Shown here one piece after another: positions 62,077-64,000 of a stretch of DNA of 64,000 nucleotides. Below the pieces are notes generated by a model. That model had not been told where the DNA came from. It did no database searches and saw only the letters and a program-made list of their open reading frames with translations. The DNA is taken from contig NZ_JAUSRE010000001.1 in the NCBI RefSeq assembly GCF_030811655.1, forward strand, positions 310,001 to 374,000. The letters are read 5' to 3'. Source of the DNA: Pseudarthrobacter enclensis. Lineage in GTDB: Bacteria > Actinomycetota > Actinomycetes > Actinomycetales > Micrococcaceae. Made by a program: the position numbers and the translations under genes. How positions within the stretch are numbered: the stretch's first letter is position 1; each line of letters starts with the position of its first letter.

Positions 62077-62571
62077 TCAGGCGGCTTCGCGGGCCAGCAG
62101 GCTCTCCTTGATGCGCAGGCCCCAGCGGAAACCGCCCAACGAGCCATCCGTACGGATGACGCGGTGGCACGGAACGAACAAGGCTGCCGCGTTGAAGGCG
62201 CAGGCACTGGCCGCGGCCCGCACGGCGCGCGGATTGCCTGCCAGTGCCGCGTACTCGCTGTACGTGACGGGTGAACCGGGCTTGACCTGGCGCAGGACGT
62301 CCCAGGCATGGGCGCGGAACGGGCCCGACTGCTGGAGGACGGGGACGGCCATGGCCGGTGCGGGGTCGCCGCTGTAGAAAGCCTCGACGGCGGAGGAGAT
62401 GCCGCCAAGGGTTGCCACCTCGTCCACGGCGTCCGGGCGCAGCGCCGGATGGACCTGTCCCACCAGCTCCGGAAGGCCCGCGGTCCAGCCCGACGCGAGG
62501 ACCATGCCGTCACGGGCAAGGATGGTGAAGGGACCGTCCGGGGTGGACAGCTGCAGCATTTGGGCTTTCAT
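62077..62571 (-). CDS. ogt: Methylated-DNA--protein-cysteine methyltransferase
   Basis: Suicide repair of O6-methylguanine. 164 aa with the acceptor Cys135 in VPCHRVI and the helix-turn-helix region [19 protein letters not shown]. Start at 62571 (MKAQM) overlaps the alkA stop by 4 bases (ATGA), so it is translated with the glycosylase; the longer frame to 62655 is rejected. Together they repair alkylation damage. Confidence 0.95.
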   Translation of the reverse strand: MKAQMLQLSTPDGPFTILARDGMVLASGWTAGLPELVGQVHPALRPDAVDEVATLGGISSAVEAFYSGDPAPAMAVPVLQQSGPFRAHAWDVLRQVKPGSPVTYSEYAALAGNPRAVRAAASACAFNAAALFVPCHRVIRTDGSLGGFRWGLRIKESLLAREAA

Positions 62572-64000
62572 GGCTTCCCTCTCACAGGAGCGGTGGTTGC
62601 GGCGGCAGGCCGGGCAGCGGCACGCCAAAGGTGCATGGTGGCGTAGGAGCGCCACGGGCTGGTCTCCCGGAAGTCCTGGCTCAAAGCACTCCCTCCATTA
62701 TCGAGGGCGCGTATTCCGTTCCGGACCGCGGCATCGTTGGCGAGGAAGATGTCCGGGGCGCCGAGGACCCGCATGGCGACGTACCCCACTGTCCAAGGCC
62801 CGACGCCGGGAAGCGGCAAAAGCGCCGCGGTGAGGCCGGGGAGGTCGTCGCCGTACCCGAACTCCAGGCTCCCGCCGGCCATCGCGTTCGCGGCATGAAG
62901 CAGTGATTCCGTTCGGCGCCTCGGACCACGGAGCAGATCTCCTGCCGCCGCGATTTCCAGGGGAGTTGGAAACAACCGGTCCAGGCCGTCTCCGGGTGAA
63001 CCCGTAGGACTGCCCGCAGCCGACAGGTAGGTCAATGCGGTCCGGGCCGCGGCCACGGTGATTTGCTGGCCCACCATGGCGCGGACCAGCAGTTCCTGTG
63101 GATCCAGGGCGCCCGGCAGCCGCACTCCCGGAGCTTCGCGGACGGAGGCGGCCAGGCGGGGGTCGGTGCCCAGGGCTTCATCGATCGCCTCCGGGTCCGC
63201 GTCGAGGTCGAAGAGCCTTCGAACGCGGCTGAGCAGCACTGGCAGGTCGCGCAGGTCAACCGCGCCGACGGTGAGGGTCAGCGGCCGCCCCCGGGCACCG
63301 TCGTCGTACTCCACCCGGAAACGGGCATCGCCGTGGGGGAGCCTCAGCGTGCGCGCATAGGAGGTGGAAGTGCCCTCCTCGATCCCCGGGATGGCACGGA
63401 CGGCCAGGAAGGAAAAGATGCCCGGATCAAAGGGTGGGCGGTACGGCAGGCCCAACACCAGTGCGGTGGTGCCGCCGGACCCCGGGTGGCGGACGGTTTT
63501 GCGCAAGGCTGTGGGTGTCATGTCGAACACTTCGGCGATGGTCTCGTTGAACTGCCTCACGCTGCTGAAGCCGGCCGCGAACGCGACGTCAGCGAGCTTC
63601 ATCGTGGTGGACACCAACAGCGTGCGGGCGGTCTGGGCCCGCGCTGCACGGGCCAGGGACAGCGGTCCGGCGCCGAGCTCCTGGCCCAAAATGCGGTTCA
63701 GCTGCCTCGGCGAATAGCCGAGGCGTGCAGCGAGGCCGCCCACCCCGTCCCGGTTGATCACGCCGTCATTGATGAGGCGCATGGCCCTGCCCGCAATATC
63801 CTGCCGGACGTTCCAGGCCGGAGTGCCCGGGACCGCCTCCGGCAGGCACCGCTTGCAGGCGCGGTAGCCGGCCTCGTGCGCGGCGGCCGAGGTCTCGTAA
63901 AATGTCACATTCGATGCCTTAGGGGTGCGGGCGGGGCACGAGGGGCGGCAGTAGATCCCGGTGCTGCGGACGGCGGTGAAAAACTGGCCGTCGAACCGGG
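62568..64000 (-). CDS. Ada-AlkA fusion: regulatory methyl-phosphotriester domain plus 3-methyladenine DNA glycosylase (partial)
   Basis: The frame is open to the right edge; the start lies outside. Order visible: Ada zinc domain (cysteines in IYCRPSC near 63950 and CKRC near 63850), AraC-type HTH ([28 protein letters not shown]), then an AlkA N-terminal domain and HhH-GPD glycosylase with [14 protein letters not shown] and the catalytic Asp in [10 protein letters not shown]. The Cys-methylated protein probably activates its own operon (adaptive response). An ORF from 63908 is an internal start and is not the true N-terminus. Confidence 0.9.
   Translation of the reverse strand, partial: RFDGQFFTAVRSTGIYCRPSCPARTPKASNVTFYETSAAAHEAGYRACKRCLPEAVPGTPAWNVRQDIAGRAMRLINDGVINRDGVGGLAARLGYSPRQLNRILGQELGAGPLSLARAARAQTARTLLVSTTMKLADVAFAAGFSSVRQFNETIAEVFDMTPTALRKTVRHPGSGGTTALVLGLPYRPPFDPGIFSFLAVRAIPGIEEGTSTSYARTLRLPHGDARFRVEYDDGARGRPLTLTVGAVDLRDLPVLLSRVRRLFDLDADPEAIDEALGTDPRLAASVREAPGVRLPGALDPQELLVRAMVGQQITVAAARTALTYLSAAGSPTGSPGDGLDRLFPTPLEIAAAGDLLRGPRRRTESLLHAANAMAGGSLEFGYGDDLPGLTAALLPLPGVGPWTVGYVAMRVLGAPDIFLANDAAVRNGIRALDNGGSALSQDFRETSPWRSYATMHLWRAAARPAAATTAPVRGKP

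Noticed and set aside
63908..63910. Translation start of the AlkA gene at 63908
   Set aside because: The frame continues upstream through a complete Ada zinc-domain sequence to the window edge, so the GTG is internal.

Overview
The window is a gene-dense, high-GC chromosomal segment of an actinobacterium, most likely an Arthrobacter/Pseudarthrobacter-type member of the Micrococcaceae. The evidence is gene order (dapA-rnj-ftsK-pgsA-cinA-clgR; DUF3046-recA-recX-miaB-miaA-dapF; DUF1844-infC-rpmI-rplT), the actinobacterial LexA operator (TCGAA-N6-TTCGA type), a PriA-type HisA, mycothiol-related proteins and many leaderless genes. I saw no tRNA, rRNA, insertion sequence, prophage or CRISPR array. 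Almost everything is housekeeping.

Layout. 1-2.2 kb: end of a molybdenum-cofactor operon (moeA-moaC-mogA-moaE). 2.3-9.3 kb: dapB, small membrane proteins, a DUF1624/DUF418-like membrane protein, a LexA-boxed DUF222-like small gene, dapA and RNase J. 9.4-14.1 kb: ftsK, pgsA, cinA, clgR. 14.2-20.9 kb: marR, DUF3046, recA-recX, miaB-miaA, dapF, a methyltransferase. 20.9-26.5 kb: hflX with a long leader starting with a leaderless six-codon ORF, a DinG-type helicase, lexA and a divergent LysM cell-division-inhibitor-like gene. 26.6-32.4 kb: hisC-hisB-hisH-(small membrane protein)-priA, sseB-like, an MFS transporter. 32.5-36.2 kb: DUF1844, infC (AUU start, attenuator-like leader)-rpmI-rplT, and an rRNA/tRNA 2'-O-methyltransferase. 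36.3-41 kb: stress membrane protein, MFS efflux protein, MutT, a LexA-boxed radical-SAM protein, SIMPL and HExxH proteins. 41-44.7 kb: pheS-pheT. 44.7-50.8 kb: a compact accessory cluster of an Sfp-type phosphopantetheinyl transferase, an M1 peptidase and a Pls/PosA-type single-module NRPS whose specificity residues read as lysine-like. 50.9-60.7 kb: quinone oxidoreductase, then the complete argCJBDFR-argG-argH operon. 60.7-64 kb: flavin oxidase-like protein, mycothiol-dependent isomerase-like protein, ogt and an Ada-AlkA fusion running off the right edge.

Themes. (1) LexA boxes sit at recA, lexA/LysM (two), the DUF222-like gene and the radical-SAM gene, so the segment holds a core piece of the SOS regulon. 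(2) At least 15 transcription units have a TANNNT -10 element 6-7 nt before the start codon, implying leaderless mRNAs. (3) The most interesting item is the six-codon leaderless ORF (MFLIFE) 250 nt upstream of hflX; it resembles the macrolide-sensing leader peptide MYLIFM of msrD and suggests antibiotic-responsive attenuation of a ribosome-rescue GTPase. (4) The Pls-like NRPS cluster could make a lysine homopolymer or related product. Antisense ORFs of several hundred codons opposite real genes are high-GC artefacts and are omitted.
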